From assembly GCF_904846605.1 (NCBI RefSeq), contig NZ_CAJHBI010000013.1, positions 1 through 64,000 on the forward strand: 64,000 nt of DNA. Direction: 5' to 3'. How positions within the stretch are numbered: position 1 is the first letter of the stretch; every line of letters begins with the position of its first letter. Shown here in pieces: positions 47,158 to 55,498 of this stretch. Below the pieces are notes generated by a model. The model ran no database searches. It saw only the letters and a list, made by a program, of their open reading frames with translations, and was not told where the DNA came from. Position numbers and translations under genes: made by a program. This stretch comes from Psychrobacter sp. 72-O-c. GTDB taxonomy: Bacteria; Pseudomonadota; Gammaproteobacteria; Pseudomonadales; Moraxellaceae.

Positions 47158-47481
47158 ATGCTCAGCATATTTTTATTAATTCCATTGAGTTTGATGCTGT
47201 TTGTGGTTGCCATCTGGGCGGTACGCTATGCGGTAAAATCCAACCAGTTTGAAGATTTAGACAATGCCTCGCAACGCATCATTTTAGATGATCGCCAAGA
47301 GCGCAGACAAACCATTCAAGCTCATGATAATGCTAAAGCATCTGCTGATAACACTAAGCATGTATCTAACAATGACGATGCCAATAATCAGCAAGTGAAT
47401 AGTGCAAAAGTGGATACGACTCTTATTACTAACCGTAGTACTGATCATAATACTGACAGTGATGACAACCCAAAAATATAA
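47158..47481 (+). CDS. ccoS: cbb3-type cytochrome oxidase assembly protein CcoS
   Basis: A 107-residue single-span membrane protein. Residues 1-25 are a hydrophobic helix (MLSIFLLIPLSLMLFVVAIW) directly followed by AVRYAVKSNQFEDLD, the short conserved core of CcoS proteins, which help assemble and haem-load cbb3 oxidase. The tail is an unusual polar, Asn/Asp/Thr-rich extension of about 60 residues. ATG 47158 with AGAGG upstream chosen over an upstream ATG in the same frame (47062). Followed by a TauE/SafE gene, an association seen in cbb3 maturation loci; ccoN-Q, ccoG and ccoI are not in the window. Confidence 0.85.
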   Translation: MLSIFLLIPLSLMLFVVAIWAVRYAVKSNQFEDLDNASQRIILDDRQERRQTIQAHDNAKASADNTKHVSNNDDANNQQVNSAKVDTTLITNRSTDHNTDSDDNPKI

Positions 47482-47596
47482 TCATTACCAACACTTCCTA
47501 TCTGTGGTCAACTGCATTATCGGTCACTATTAATAAGTTACGAACAATAAGACAAACCCGTTTTCGACCCGCCACTTATTTTATGAGACGCTCACT

Positions 47597-48496
47597 ATGA
47601 CCACCGCTTTATTAGTCGCAGCATTATTGATGGGTTTTTTTGGCTCACCGCATTGTTTGGGTATGTGTGGCGGTCTTGTGACGGCATTTGGACTATCTAT
47701 GAAGGATGTCAGTCCAGCTAAGCGCCGTGCTCTAGTTGCCACCTATCATCTGGGACGTCTAACCAGTTACGCACTCTTAGGCTTAGTCGCAGGACTTATT
47801 GGTACCACTGTGTTAGAGCCATTAATGAAGGGTAACAGTACGCCACGTATTTTACTGGGCTTAGTACTGGTTTTTGTTGGCGTAACCATGCTTGGCGCAC
47901 CATTTTTGACCAAGCTTGAGCGTTTTGGTATGCGCTTTTGGCAGTACCTTAGCCCACTTCGTCAAAAAGTATTCCCACTAACCACTTTCCCACGTGCACT
48001 AACTGCTGGTCTACTTTGGGGCTTTTTGCCTTGTGGCTTGGTCTACGGTGCCCTACTTATCGCAATAGTCGCCCACAATCCGTTGAGCGGTGCAGCATTG
48101 ATGTTCGTCTTTGGCTTAGGCACAGTGCCAATGTTGGTTGCCACGCACGAAACCGTTGGCTGGTTACGCGATAAGATTGGACGTTTTCGCCTAAGACAGC
48201 TGAATGGCGCTATTATGGTGGCATCCGGTCTGGCGGTTATGGTTGTACCCATGGTAATGGCTAACATGCACAGTGGCCATGGCGGTAGCGATGCACAGAT
48301 GGATCACGACAGCCATTCTGCTATGATGTCTGAGCCGGAAATGTCTGAAGCAACCATGGCCGATATGAGTCAAATGAATCATGACATGATGCCCAATACG
48401 GATAACACTACGGATCTTAGTATGCACGACATGAGTGCTATGCCGAATACTACGCCAAGTGATATGCCAAGCGAACATAACATGGACAATAATTGA
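47597..48496 (+). CDS. TauE/SafE-like (DUF2306/UreH-type) membrane protein with Met/His-rich tail
   Basis: A 299-residue inner-membrane protein with about six membrane segments. The first helix carries FFGSPHCLGMCGG, the His/Cys/Met signature of the SafE-like subfamily found with cytochrome oxidase maturation and copper genes. Other landmarks: TYHLGRLTSYALLGL near 50, and FLPCGLVYGALL near 140. The last ~75 residues are rich in Met, His and Asp (many H-x-M and D-M patterns), the look of a periplasmic copper-binding tail. Gene is 115 bp after ccoS on the same strand. Copper delivery to cbb3 oxidase is the likely role, by inference. Confidence 0.85.
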   Translation: MTTALLVAALLMGFFGSPHCLGMCGGLVTAFGLSMKDVSPAKRRALVATYHLGRLTSYALLGLVAGLIGTTVLEPLMKGNSTPRILLGLVLVFVGVTMLGAPFLTKLERFGMRFWQYLSPLRQKVFPLTTFPRALTAGLLWGFLPCGLVYGALLIAIVAHNPLSGAALMFVFGLGTVPMLVATHETVGWLRDKIGRFRLRQLNGAIMVASGLAVMVVPMVMANMHSGHGGSDAQMDHDSHSAMMSEPEMSEATMADMSQMNHDMMPNTDNTTDLSMHDMSAMPNTTPSDMPSEHNMDNN

Positions 48497-48580
48497 TCCG
48501 CTTCTATAGAGCATGCTCAGTGATATGATAAAAAGATGTCACAACTCAGCATAAGAAAATCTCATTAGCAACCTCCATAA

Positions 48581-48620
48581 AAAACCCTTAACGTCACAAT
48601 TGGCGTTAAGGGTTTTATTT
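48581..48620. terminator. Bidirectional terminator between TauE/SafE gene and rhlB
   Basis: AAAACCCTTAACG (48581-48593) pairs exactly with CGTTAAGGGTTTT (48604-48616), a 13-bp stem with T/A runs on both sides. Confidence 0.93.
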
Positions 48621-48673
48621 TGAACATGATGCTTGGTTTATAATGGTGCTTTACAGCTAGTACTTTACAACAG

Positions 48674-49828
48674 TTACTGTTGCCACTGCTCAAGGGTAAA
48701 CTTAGTATCTAAATGCTTCTCTAACGCCGGTATATTAAAAGCATCGTCCTCACTGACGAAGCTAATACTGATTCCTGTTTGTCCGGCGCGGCCTGTACGA
48801 CCAATGCGATGAACATAATCATCCGGTTGATCGGGCAAAGTATAATTGACCACATGACTGATATCATCAACATGTATCCCGCGCCCTGCCACATCCGTCG
48901 CTACCAAAATAGAAGCGTGACCATCTTTAAAACGCTGTAAATATTTTTCACGTTTTTGCTGAATCACATCACCGGATAGCATGACAATTTTGTGTGCTTG
49001 GCGTAGCTTATGATAGAGACGCTTTACCTGATCTTTACGATTGGCAAAGACAATCACTTTTTCCACTGCCGTATCGGTAAGAATACGCTGTAGCGCTTCT
49101 AACTTCTGATCTTCTGTGAGTAAATAAAAGTGCTGATCAACCAGCTCGCTGGTTTTATGCTCCGGCTCAATTTCAACAAACTGCGGCTCATGCAGCCAGC
49201 GATAGGCCAAGTTCATCACATCTTGGTTAAATGTGGCAGAAAACAATAAACTTTGACGATCCGTATTGGGTGGCATCCGGCCTACTAAACGTTTAATATC
49301 TGGTATAAAACCCATATCCAGCATGCGATCAGCTTCGTCTAATACCAGCACTTCCACACGATCTAGATGAACCATGCCTTTATTCATCAAATCAATCAGA
49401 CGACCAGGCGTTGCAACCAAAATATCGACATATTGACGGTCAAGCTCATGCTGCTGAGTTTCGTAATTGGTTCCACCCATGATACAGACGCTATGTAGCG
49501 AGGTATATTTGGTCAGCATAATACAATCGTCGAATATTTGCTGAGCAAGTTCGCGTGTTGGCGCCATGATAACTGCGCGCGGTTCACCTAAATAGCGCTC
49601 TTCATTACTAGCAAAAGGACGGTTGAGCAAAGCTTCCATAATGGTGAGCAAAAAAGTCGCCGTTTTTCCGGTACCCGTTTGCGCCTGACCGATAGCATCT
49701 TGATGTGCCAAGGTATGCGGTAATATCTGCGCTTGAATGGGAGTTAGCTCGGTAAAGCCTAAATCACTCACCGCACGTAGAGTGGGCGCTGAAAGTGGCA
49801 AATCAGTAAATGTCGTGAAATTACTCAA
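48674..49828 (-). CDS. rhlB: DEAD-box RNA helicase, RhlB-like
   Basis: A 384-residue helicase with the full motif set: Q motif GFTELTPIQAQILP, motif I QAQTGTGKTATF, Ia APTRELAQQ, Ib ATPGRL, II LDEADRML, III FSATF, IV VIVFANRK, V ATDVAGRGIHV, VI HRIGRTGRAGQ. It has only a very short C-terminal tail, which favours RhlB over RhlE/DeaD. In E. coli RhlB unwinds RNA for the degradosome. It lies 260 bp downstream of csp on the same strand, and together they may form a cold-adapted RNA-structure pair. RhlB versus other DEAD-box assignment is tentative. Confidence 0.87.
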   Translation of the reverse strand: MSNFTTFTDLPLSAPTLRAVSDLGFTELTPIQAQILPHTLAHQDAIGQAQTGTGKTATFLLTIMEALLNRPFASNEERYLGEPRAVIMAPTRELAQQIFDDCIMLTKYTSLHSVCIMGGTNYETQQHELDRQYVDILVATPGRLIDLMNKGMVHLDRVEVLVLDEADRMLDMGFIPDIKRLVGRMPPNTDRQSLLFSATFNQDVMNLAYRWLHEPQFVEIEPEHKTSELVDQHFYLLTEDQKLEALQRILTDTAVEKVIVFANRKDQVKRLYHKLRQAHKIVMLSGDVIQQKREKYLQRFKDGHASILVATDVAGRGIHVDDISHVVNYTLPDQPDDYVHRIGRTGRAGQTGISISFVSEDDAFNIPALEKHLDTKFTLEQWQQ

Positions 49829-49945
49829 AAAATTATCCTTTTATATTAACCGCTTATATATTAACTAGTGATAGGCTCACGGTAAGCCTTAGCGTAGACT
49901 GTATCTAAATATCAATGACCATAACCATGCCAAACTAAAAAGCAT

Positions 49946-50027
49946 AAAAAAGCCAAGCCTAACATCTATCCCTTACCGAATACGCTGCGATAAACTCAAC
50001 ATCGGTAAGATAAGACGGGCTTGACTT
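49946..50027 (-). terminator. Compound nested hairpin downstream of csp
   Basis: On the minus strand an outer stem AAGTCAAGCC/GGCTTGGCTT (positions 50027-50018 and 49959-49950, one mismatch) ends in T6, and encloses a perfect 8-bp hairpin CTTACCGA/TCGGTAAG (50009-50002 and 49979-49972). Position and T-tract fit csp termination, though the branching is unusual. Confidence 0.7.
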
Positions 50028-50087
50028 AGGAGTATATCAGTAGTCTGCGCTGACATTATAGATAAACTGCGCTAATGTCAGTCTTGA

Positions 50088-50303
50088 TCACTCTTCTACT
50101 TTTCTCACTTCTTCAGCTTGGAGACCTTTATCGCCTTCTACCACACTGAACTCGACTTTTTCACCATCTTTTAGAGAACGATAACCATCACCTTGGATGG
50201 CACGAAAATGAACGAAAATGTCTTCTCCGCTATCACGTTGAATGAAACCAAAGCCTTTTGAGTCGTTAAACCACTTAACGATACCATGCTCACGATCTGA
50301 CAT
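50088..50303 (-). CDS. Cold-shock protein, CspA family
   Basis: A 71-residue single CSD protein. RNP1 [11 protein letters not shown] and RNP2 DIFVHFRAI are both complete; the C-terminal half is acidic ([18 protein letters not shown] type). It binds single-stranded RNA/DNA and acts as an RNA chaperone. AGGAAG ribosome site close to ATG. Long leader (about 110 bases from a predicted promoter), as in cold-inducible csp messages. Followed by a nested terminator and then rhlB on the same strand. Confidence 0.95.
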   Translation of the reverse strand: MSDREHGIVKWFNDSKGFGFIQRDSGEDIFVHFRAIQGDGYRSLKDGEKVEFSVVEGDKGLQAEEVRKVEE

Positions 50304-50419
50304 AACATTACTTCCTAAAAAGTTCGCTTAGCCCCAAATTCCTTTGCAACATTGCATATAAACGGGTACTAAAATTATGAAATCAGTAACAAAATTGCAA
50401 TAATTATTGCTTATAAAAT

Positions 50420-50448
50420 ATCATAGCACGGGTTTTTAGTAACATAAA
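50420..50448 (-). promoter_or_regulatory. Candidate promoter of csp
   Basis: On the minus strand TTTATG (50448-50443), a 17-bp spacer and TATGAT (50425-50420). It would give a leader of about 110 bases, plausible for a cold-shock messenger. Prediction by eye only. Confidence 0.4.
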
Positions 50449-50634
50449 GACTTTTAACACGATTTTTGAGGTCTAAGTCAGTTTTTGATGTAATTTTTTT
50501 ATAACCTAGCTAGCAAGCTGTTATGATAAAGGGCTAAGGTTAAATCTATTCAGTTTATCCTTTCTAATATGAACATCTTTTATGTATTAGTAATTGATGA
50601 GTACCAATACCACTTCAAGTTTGTAGAGACCATT

Positions 50635-51171
50635 ATGAGCACCTCCCCTCAGTCAACGATGCCAGCAAACCTCTCTAATCCAAAAGCAACCCAAGCCCTT
50701 ACCCATAAACTGTTACTTGTTAATGGGGTAAATCTTAATTTACTAGGCAAGCGTGAGCCTGAAATTTATGGTCATACTACCCTTGCTGATATTGAAACCC
50801 GCCTAATAAAACGTGCCGCGCAATATGGTGTTGAGCTGGTTTGTATTCAATCAAACCATGAAGGTAATCTTGTTGACGACATTCAGCATTACGGATTACT
50901 AGCAGAGCCAGCCGCGCAAGTAGATGCGGTTATTATTAACCCTGCGGCTTTCACTCATACGTCGGTTGCGCTACGCGATGCCTTATTGGCGACCCAAAAG
51001 CCATTTATCGAAGTGCATCTATCCAACGTCCATACGCGGGAATCCTTCCGGCAACATTCTTATTTAAGTGATGTGGCAGTCGGTGTTGTCTGTGGTTTGG
51101 GGCATTTAGGCTATCAGATGGCGTTGGATTATTGGCTGGTCGATACTTATCTTATAAATTTAGATGGCTAA
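50635..51171 (+). CDS. aroQ: 3-dehydroquinate dehydratase, type II
   Basis: A 178-residue dodecameric shikimate-pathway enzyme removing water from 3-dehydroquinate. Motifs: [20 protein letters not shown] (near 29-48; Arg and Tyr of the active-site lid, NGxN), [29 protein letters not shown] near 117 (catalytic His) and [20 protein letters not shown]. The usual NGPN reads NGVN. I chose ATG 50635; an upstream in-frame ATG (50569) would add 22 residues of no family resemblance. The 20-residue tail before the core is still longer than usual. Confidence 0.93.
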   Translation: MSTSPQSTMPANLSNPKATQALTHKLLLVNGVNLNLLGKREPEIYGHTTLADIETRLIKRAAQYGVELVCIQSNHEGNLVDDIQHYGLLAEPAAQVDAVIINPAAFTHTSVALRDALLATQKPFIEVHLSNVHTRESFRQHSYLSDVAVGVVCGLGHLGYQMALDYWLVDTYLINLDG

Positions 51172-51405
51172 TTTTCTTGCACTTATTTTTGCTGCACTAA
51201 TATTTGCATCATTTAGTACAGTAACTAAAGCAAACTGGTTAAGTAGTGACAGCTTGATTAAAATAAGACTTAATGAAAACATAGATTTTATATTTAGCGC
51301 TTATATTGGTAATAAAGTAGCGCTTATAAACAAACAGTCATAGCAGCAAAACAGCTCAATAATTGAGAATATGACTTAATGAATAATTTAATAATGGTGA
51401 TATGA

Positions 51406-52716
51406 ATGGCAAAATCGTCCGGAAAACGCTTTATGAAACTTGCTGGCATGACTGCAAGTATTGCGGGCAAGGCGGCAAAAAACTCATTAAAGCACCTCTC
51501 TAGTGACGAAGAAAAACGCCTGCAAGCACGCTCAGAATTAATGCAAGATGTGGGTATCCAGATAGCCGAAACACTTGGGGAGATGAAAGGTGCGGTGATG
51601 AAAGTGGGCCAAATTGCCTCACAATATAAAGATGTATTCCCGCCTGAAGTTGCAACTGCTTTGGAGAAGCTACAAAAAGATGCGCCGCCTATGCCTTATT
51701 CGCAGATACGTTCGCAAATCGAGCGCGAGCTCAAAGCCCCCGTTGACCAGCTGTTTACTGAGTTTGAGGAAACGCCATTTGCCGCCGCCTCTATCGGCCA
51801 AGTTCACAAGGCTACGCTACCTTCTGGAGAAAAGGTAGTCGTTAAAGTACAGTATCCCGATGTCGATGAAAACTGTGATAGTGACCTTAAACAGGTACGC
51901 ATGGCGCTCAAAATCGCGGGCGTTCTAAATATGAATCGTGAGCTACAAGATCAGCTGTTTAACGAGATTCGCCAAAGCTTACATGACGAGCTGGACTATA
52001 CGAAAGAGGCGCATAATTTACGAGTGTTTGGCGCTTTTCACGCCGATGACGAAGGCCTTATTATCCCAAAGGTAATCAGTAGCCATTCCTCTAAACGGGT
52101 TTTAACCTTAACCGAAGAGATGGGTGAAACGCTGACGGTAGCCGCAACTTGGGATAATGCTATTAAGCAGAAAATCGCAGAACGTTTGTTTCATTTTAGC
52201 GCCGGACAGCTTTTTGGCTTATATCGGATGCACTGTGACCCGCATCCAGGTAACTTCGCCTTTCGTGCCGATGGCAGTGTAGTCGCTTATGATTTTGGCG
52301 GCGTTCGCAGCTATAGTGACAGTGAAGTTAAGTTATTTCGCCGTTTTGCGCAACACGCGATAAAAGGTGATGTGACGGCTCTGGAGCAAGACTTAGTCGC
52401 TCTTGAGGTACGCCGAGATGATAAGACAGATATTCCAGGCGAGTTTTACCAAAAGTGGCTAGCGATTGGTCTCAAACCTCTGTCCATTATGCCCTATCAA
52501 GAAGGTGCTTTTGATTTTGCTGGCAGCCAAGTACATCACGAAGCCATCACCCAAATGCGGACATCCTTAAAGTATTTTGGTCAGTTTCAACCATCAGCTA
52601 CTACAATGATGCTAGATCGCACGGTATCGGGTCAGTATTGGAACTTAGTCAACCTAGGCGTCGAGATTGATTTGTCACCTTTAGTTGCTGGCTACATAGA
52701 AACGCCTGCACACTAA
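51406..52716 (+). CDS. ABC1/AarF (UbiB/COQ8-like) atypical kinase
   Basis: A 436-residue protein of the ABC1 atypical kinase family. The signature KxGQ motif (AVMKVGQIASQ) lies near residue 66 and the Ala-rich nucleotide loop AAASIGQVH near 125-135; catalytic-loop MHCDPHPGNFAF and metal-site AYDFGGVR are near 275-305. There is no C-terminal membrane helix pair, unlike E. coli UbiB, so it resembles the soluble COQ8-type member. The family supports ubiquinone synthesis or lipid homeostasis. No ubi gene is adjacent. Length and motifs are full; function is inferred. Confidence 0.88.
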   Translation: MAKSSGKRFMKLAGMTASIAGKAAKNSLKHLSSDEEKRLQARSELMQDVGIQIAETLGEMKGAVMKVGQIASQYKDVFPPEVATALEKLQKDAPPMPYSQIRSQIERELKAPVDQLFTEFEETPFAAASIGQVHKATLPSGEKVVVKVQYPDVDENCDSDLKQVRMALKIAGVLNMNRELQDQLFNEIRQSLHDELDYTKEAHNLRVFGAFHADDEGLIIPKVISSHSSKRVLTLTEEMGETLTVAATWDNAIKQKIAERLFHFSAGQLFGLYRMHCDPHPGNFAFRADGSVVAYDFGGVRSYSDSEVKLFRRFAQHAIKGDVTALEQDLVALEVRRDDKTDIPGEFYQKWLAIGLKPLSIMPYQEGAFDFAGSQVHHEAITQMRTSLKYFGQFQPSATTMMLDRTVSGQYWNLVNLGVEIDLSPLVAGYIETPAH

Positions 52717-52765
52717 TAATCGTAGTTGATTATCAAAACCCTTACGAATGTAGAATAGCCAGTTA

Positions 52766-53596
52766 TTACACATGTAGAGCATGTCCACAACGATCACAAA
52801 ACACTGCCCCGACTGCATGACCAAATTTACCGCAGTTCGGGCAAGTTACTGGATTGAGCTGTGGACGCATATTACGTGCCAGCTCAGAGGTAAAGATCCC
52901 TGTAGGTACTGCGATAATGGAATAACCGGTAATCATGACCATAGAAGCAATAGTCTGACCTAACGGCGTTTTTGGTGAGAGATCACCATACCCCACCGTT
53001 GTCATGGTCACAATAGCCCAGTAGATAGATAATGGAATGCTGGTAAAGCCATTTTCCGGCCCTTCAACCACATAAATGACTGAGCCGAAAATCGTTACTA
53101 GCAGTACCAGTGATAAGAAAAATACAGTGATTTTTTGTTGACTAGTCTTGAGCGCCGATGCTAAAAAACCCGCTTGCTGCATATAAGCTTTCAGCTTGAG
53201 CACTCGGAAAATACGCAAGATACGCAAGATACGTATCACTATTAGATATTGTACGCCCACGAACATGAGACTTAAGTAACTCGGTAGTACGGATAATAGA
53301 TCCACTACCCCAAAAAAACTAAAGACATAACGGAAACGGTTAGGCGCTGAAAATAGCCTTAAGGCATATTCAATAGTAAATAAAATAGTAAAGAACCATT
53401 CAGCATAATAAAATATCGTGCCATACTGCAAGCGCATATATAACACACTATCGAGCATCACCACGGCCACACTGGCCAAAATCGCAATCAATAATACAAT
53501 ATCGAACAGCTTACCCAAACGGGTATCTGTGCCTTCAATAACGATATGAATGCGCTTACGTAGGCGATTAAGGGCTTCAACGGTTGGTTGCTTCAT
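52766..53596 (-). CDS. Six-transmembrane voltage-gated-type potassium channel with C-terminal zinc ribbon
   Basis: A 276-residue ion channel. Six membrane segments, an arginine-rich S4-like segment (IRILRILRIFRVLKLKAY near 121-138) and the selectivity filter TMTTVGYGDLS near 195, as in Kch/KvAP-like channels. After S6 comes only a short tail ending in a zinc-ribbon CPNCGKFGHAVGAVFCDRCGH (C-x2-C-x12-C-x2-C). The ribbon replaces the larger RCK domain of classical Kch. Selectivity is predicted to be K+. Divergent from yebC. Confidence 0.9.
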   Translation of the reverse strand: MKQPTVEALNRLRKRIHIVIEGTDTRLGKLFDIVLLIAILASVAVVMLDSVLYMRLQYGTIFYYAEWFFTILFTIEYALRLFSAPNRFRYVFSFFGVVDLLSVLPSYLSLMFVGVQYLIVIRILRILRIFRVLKLKAYMQQAGFLASALKTSQQKITVFFLSLVLLVTIFGSVIYVVEGPENGFTSIPLSIYWAIVTMTTVGYGDLSPKTPLGQTIASMVMITGYSIIAVPTGIFTSELARNMRPQLNPVTCPNCGKFGHAVGAVFCDRCGHALHV

Positions 53597-53917
53597 AGGA
53601 TCAGTAGCGTCATAGCAGTAATGGCTTTATAAAATAAAAAGGTTTAAATCGACATGGAAAGTGTGGTGAGTCAAAATGCCTATAAGTGGTTTATAATATC
53701 GTCCACTAGTGGTTATTATAGGCTTCTAACATTTGTCACAGTGTAGCAAAAAACCACTCCTAGCGACATACAAATCATTAACTCACACGCAAGCTTATTC
53801 CCACCAATAAGCTTGGCAATTGTACAATAAAAAATTATGTGAGCATGAATCAGCGGTTGTTATTAACAGCCCTCTTATCAGCTGACTAAATAACAAGCAA
53901 AAATTTAAGGATGTAAT
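53597..53917. other. 321-bp divergent intergenic region with an extended inverted repeat
   Basis: AT-rich region between the channel and yebC. It includes an inverted repeat at 53679-53722 with CCTATAA/TTATAGG ends and the 10-bp palindrome CCACTAGTGG; otherwise nothing is recognised. Confidence 0.55.
53679..53722. repeat. Nested inverted repeat
   Basis: CCTATAA (53679-53685) and TTATAGG (53716-53722) form the outer arms; GTGG/CCAC (53686-53689 and 53703-53706) and the palindrome CCACTAGTGG (53703-53712) lie inside. May be a regulatory dyad or a decayed mobile-element end; not identified. Confidence 0.45.
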
Positions 53918-54667
53918 ATGGCAGGTCATTCAAAATGGGCAAATATCAAACACCGTAAAGCGCGTCAGGATGCGGTAAAAGGTAAAGTATTTACCAAAAT
54001 TATCCGCGAAATTGTCTCCGCTGCCAAGCAAGGTGACCCCGACCCTGATAAAAACCCACGCTTGCGAGCCGTTATTGAAAAAGCTTTATCAGCCAATATG
54101 ACTAGGGATACGATCAATCGTGCGGTTACTCGCGGTGCTGGCGGCGGTGACAATGACAATATGGAAGAAGTTAGCTATGAAGGTTATGGTATCGGCGGCG
54201 TAGCCGTATTAGTCGAAACTATGACTGACAACCTCAATCGAACCGTCAGTGAAGTGCGTCATGCTTTTACCAAGCACGATGGTAATTTAGGCACTTCAGG
54301 CTCTGTCGCTTATCTATTCAATAAGCGCGGTGAGATTAGCTTTAATGATGTCAGTTTAGAGGACGAAGTGATGCTGGCGGCATTAGATGCTGGCGCGCTT
54401 GATATCGAAAACGATGGCGAGACCCTACTGGTTATTACTGAAGTCGATAGCTTTGGGGCTGTAAAAGATGCGCTAAATGCGGCAGGCTTAGTTTCTGATA
54501 ACGCTGAGGTCACTATGTCACCAGCGACTAGTGCGGAGATTGATAACATTGATGACGCGCAACAAGTAATGAAAATGATTGATATGTTAGAAGACATAGA
54601 TGATGTGCAAGAAGTCTATACCAATGTTAATTTCTCAGATGACGTCATGGCGCAACTTGAAGAATAA
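53918..54667 (+). CDS. yebC: YebC/PmpR-family DNA-binding regulatory / translation factor
   Basis: A 249-residue protein with the family start [18 protein letters not shown] and conserved segments [36 protein letters not shown], and [22 protein letters not shown]. Members bind DNA in some species (PmpR) and recently have been linked to relieving ribosome stalling; neither role is proven from this sequence. Ribosome site AAGGATG. In many proteobacteria it precedes ruvC; here ogt follows convergently behind a terminator. Confidence 0.95.
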   Translation: MAGHSKWANIKHRKARQDAVKGKVFTKIIREIVSAAKQGDPDPDKNPRLRAVIEKALSANMTRDTINRAVTRGAGGGDNDNMEEVSYEGYGIGGVAVLVETMTDNLNRTVSEVRHAFTKHDGNLGTSGSVAYLFNKRGEISFNDVSLEDEVMLAALDAGALDIENDGETLLVITEVDSFGAVKDALNAAGLVSDNAEVTMSPATSAEIDNIDDAQQVMKMIDMLEDIDDVQEVYTNVNFSDDVMAQLEE

Positions 54668-54708
54668 TGGTCATTGACAAGCTATGTATTGATAAATAGT
54701 TTATGTAG

Positions 54709-54745
54709 AAAAAAGGCCAAATGCTTTTAAACATTTGGCCTTTTT
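54709..54745. terminator. Bidirectional terminator between yebC and ogt
   Basis: AAAAAGGCCAAATG (54710-54723) is the reverse complement of CATTTGGCCTTTTT (54732-54745), loop of eight bases; A and T runs on either side. Confidence 0.95.
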
Positions 54746-54797
54746 AGCACATTCTTTATGTAATAAACTTCTCAAATGCTTGGTTTTAACCCTAGAG

Positions 54798-55370
54798 CTA
54801 ACCTTTACATTTAACACCTTCAAGCGCGAGCAAATGCTCTTTTTTATCTAATCCGCCAGTATAACCGCCAAGCTTACCATCGCTAGCAATGACTCGATGA
54901 CAAGGGACAATAAGGCTAAATGGGTTTTTCCCGTTAGCATTAGCAACGGCTCGATATCCTTTAGGGTTATTAACTCGCTGCGCAAGCGTGGCATAACTGA
55001 TAGTCTCGCCATGAGGTATTGTTTGCAATCCTTTCCATACTCTTTGCTGAAACTCGGTACCTGATGATAAATCTAAAGGTAAGTCAAATTTTTTGCGTTC
55101 GCCATTAATGTATTCATTGATTTGTTCAATAGTAGTAAGTAACAGAGCTTGTGTCATATCAGCAATGCTTAGGCTATTTTTATCTATAAACTCAAAGTCA
55201 CTATCATCAATTTTATAATACTTTTTAAGCTTAGGAAATGATTTGGAGTTAAGCCATGACTGGCCTTCTTTCAGCCAATCAACGACAACAATTTTAGGGC
55301 TCTCGTTTTCATTAGCACCTGCAATTAAAGCTAACTCATATTGTCCAAAACTTGTTGTAGTTACTATCAT
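54798..55370 (-). CDS. ogt: Methylated-DNA-[protein]-cysteine S-methyltransferase
   Basis: A 190-residue suicide repair protein that transfers alkyl groups from O6-alkylguanine to itself. The C-terminal domain shows FQQRVWKGLQTIPHGETISYATLAQRVN and the acceptor-cysteine motif IVPCHRVIASDGKLGGYTGG near 150-170. The N-terminal 100 residues are diverged. Family assignment secure; Ogt versus C-terminal Ada-like cannot be resolved. The 128 bp downstream of ftsY separates them on the same strand. Confidence 0.92.
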   Translation of the reverse strand: MIVTTTSFGQYELALIAGANENESPKIVVVDWLKEGQSWLNSKSFPKLKKYYKIDDSDFEFIDKNSLSIADMTQALLLTTIEQINEYINGERKKFDLPLDLSSGTEFQQRVWKGLQTIPHGETISYATLAQRVNNPKGYRAVANANGKNPFSLIVPCHRVIASDGKLGGYTGGLDKKEHLLALEGVKCKG

Positions 55371-55433
55371 AGTTGTCTCAAAATTAGCGCTATTTTAAAA
55401 ACTAGACTTATAAACTTAGCCCAGAAGATGAGA

Positions 55434-55458
55434 ATGACACCGCTTGTAACGGCGTCAT
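55434..55458 (-). terminator. Hairpin downstream of ftsY
   Basis: On the minus strand ATGACGCCG (55458-55450) pairs with CGGTGTCAT (55442-55434) with one G-U pair and a seven-base loop. No clean T-tract follows, so it may be a weak terminator or a processing end. Confidence 0.4.
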
Positions 55459-55498
55459 CTTTTGGCTATTTACATCAATATAATACCTCTAGCCACCC

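Noticed and set aside
48191-48514. A 107-codon His-rich frame on the minus strand
   Set aside because: It is the antisense of the Met/His-rich tail of the TauE/SafE gene; composition follows from that gene, and there is no ribosome site or independent support.
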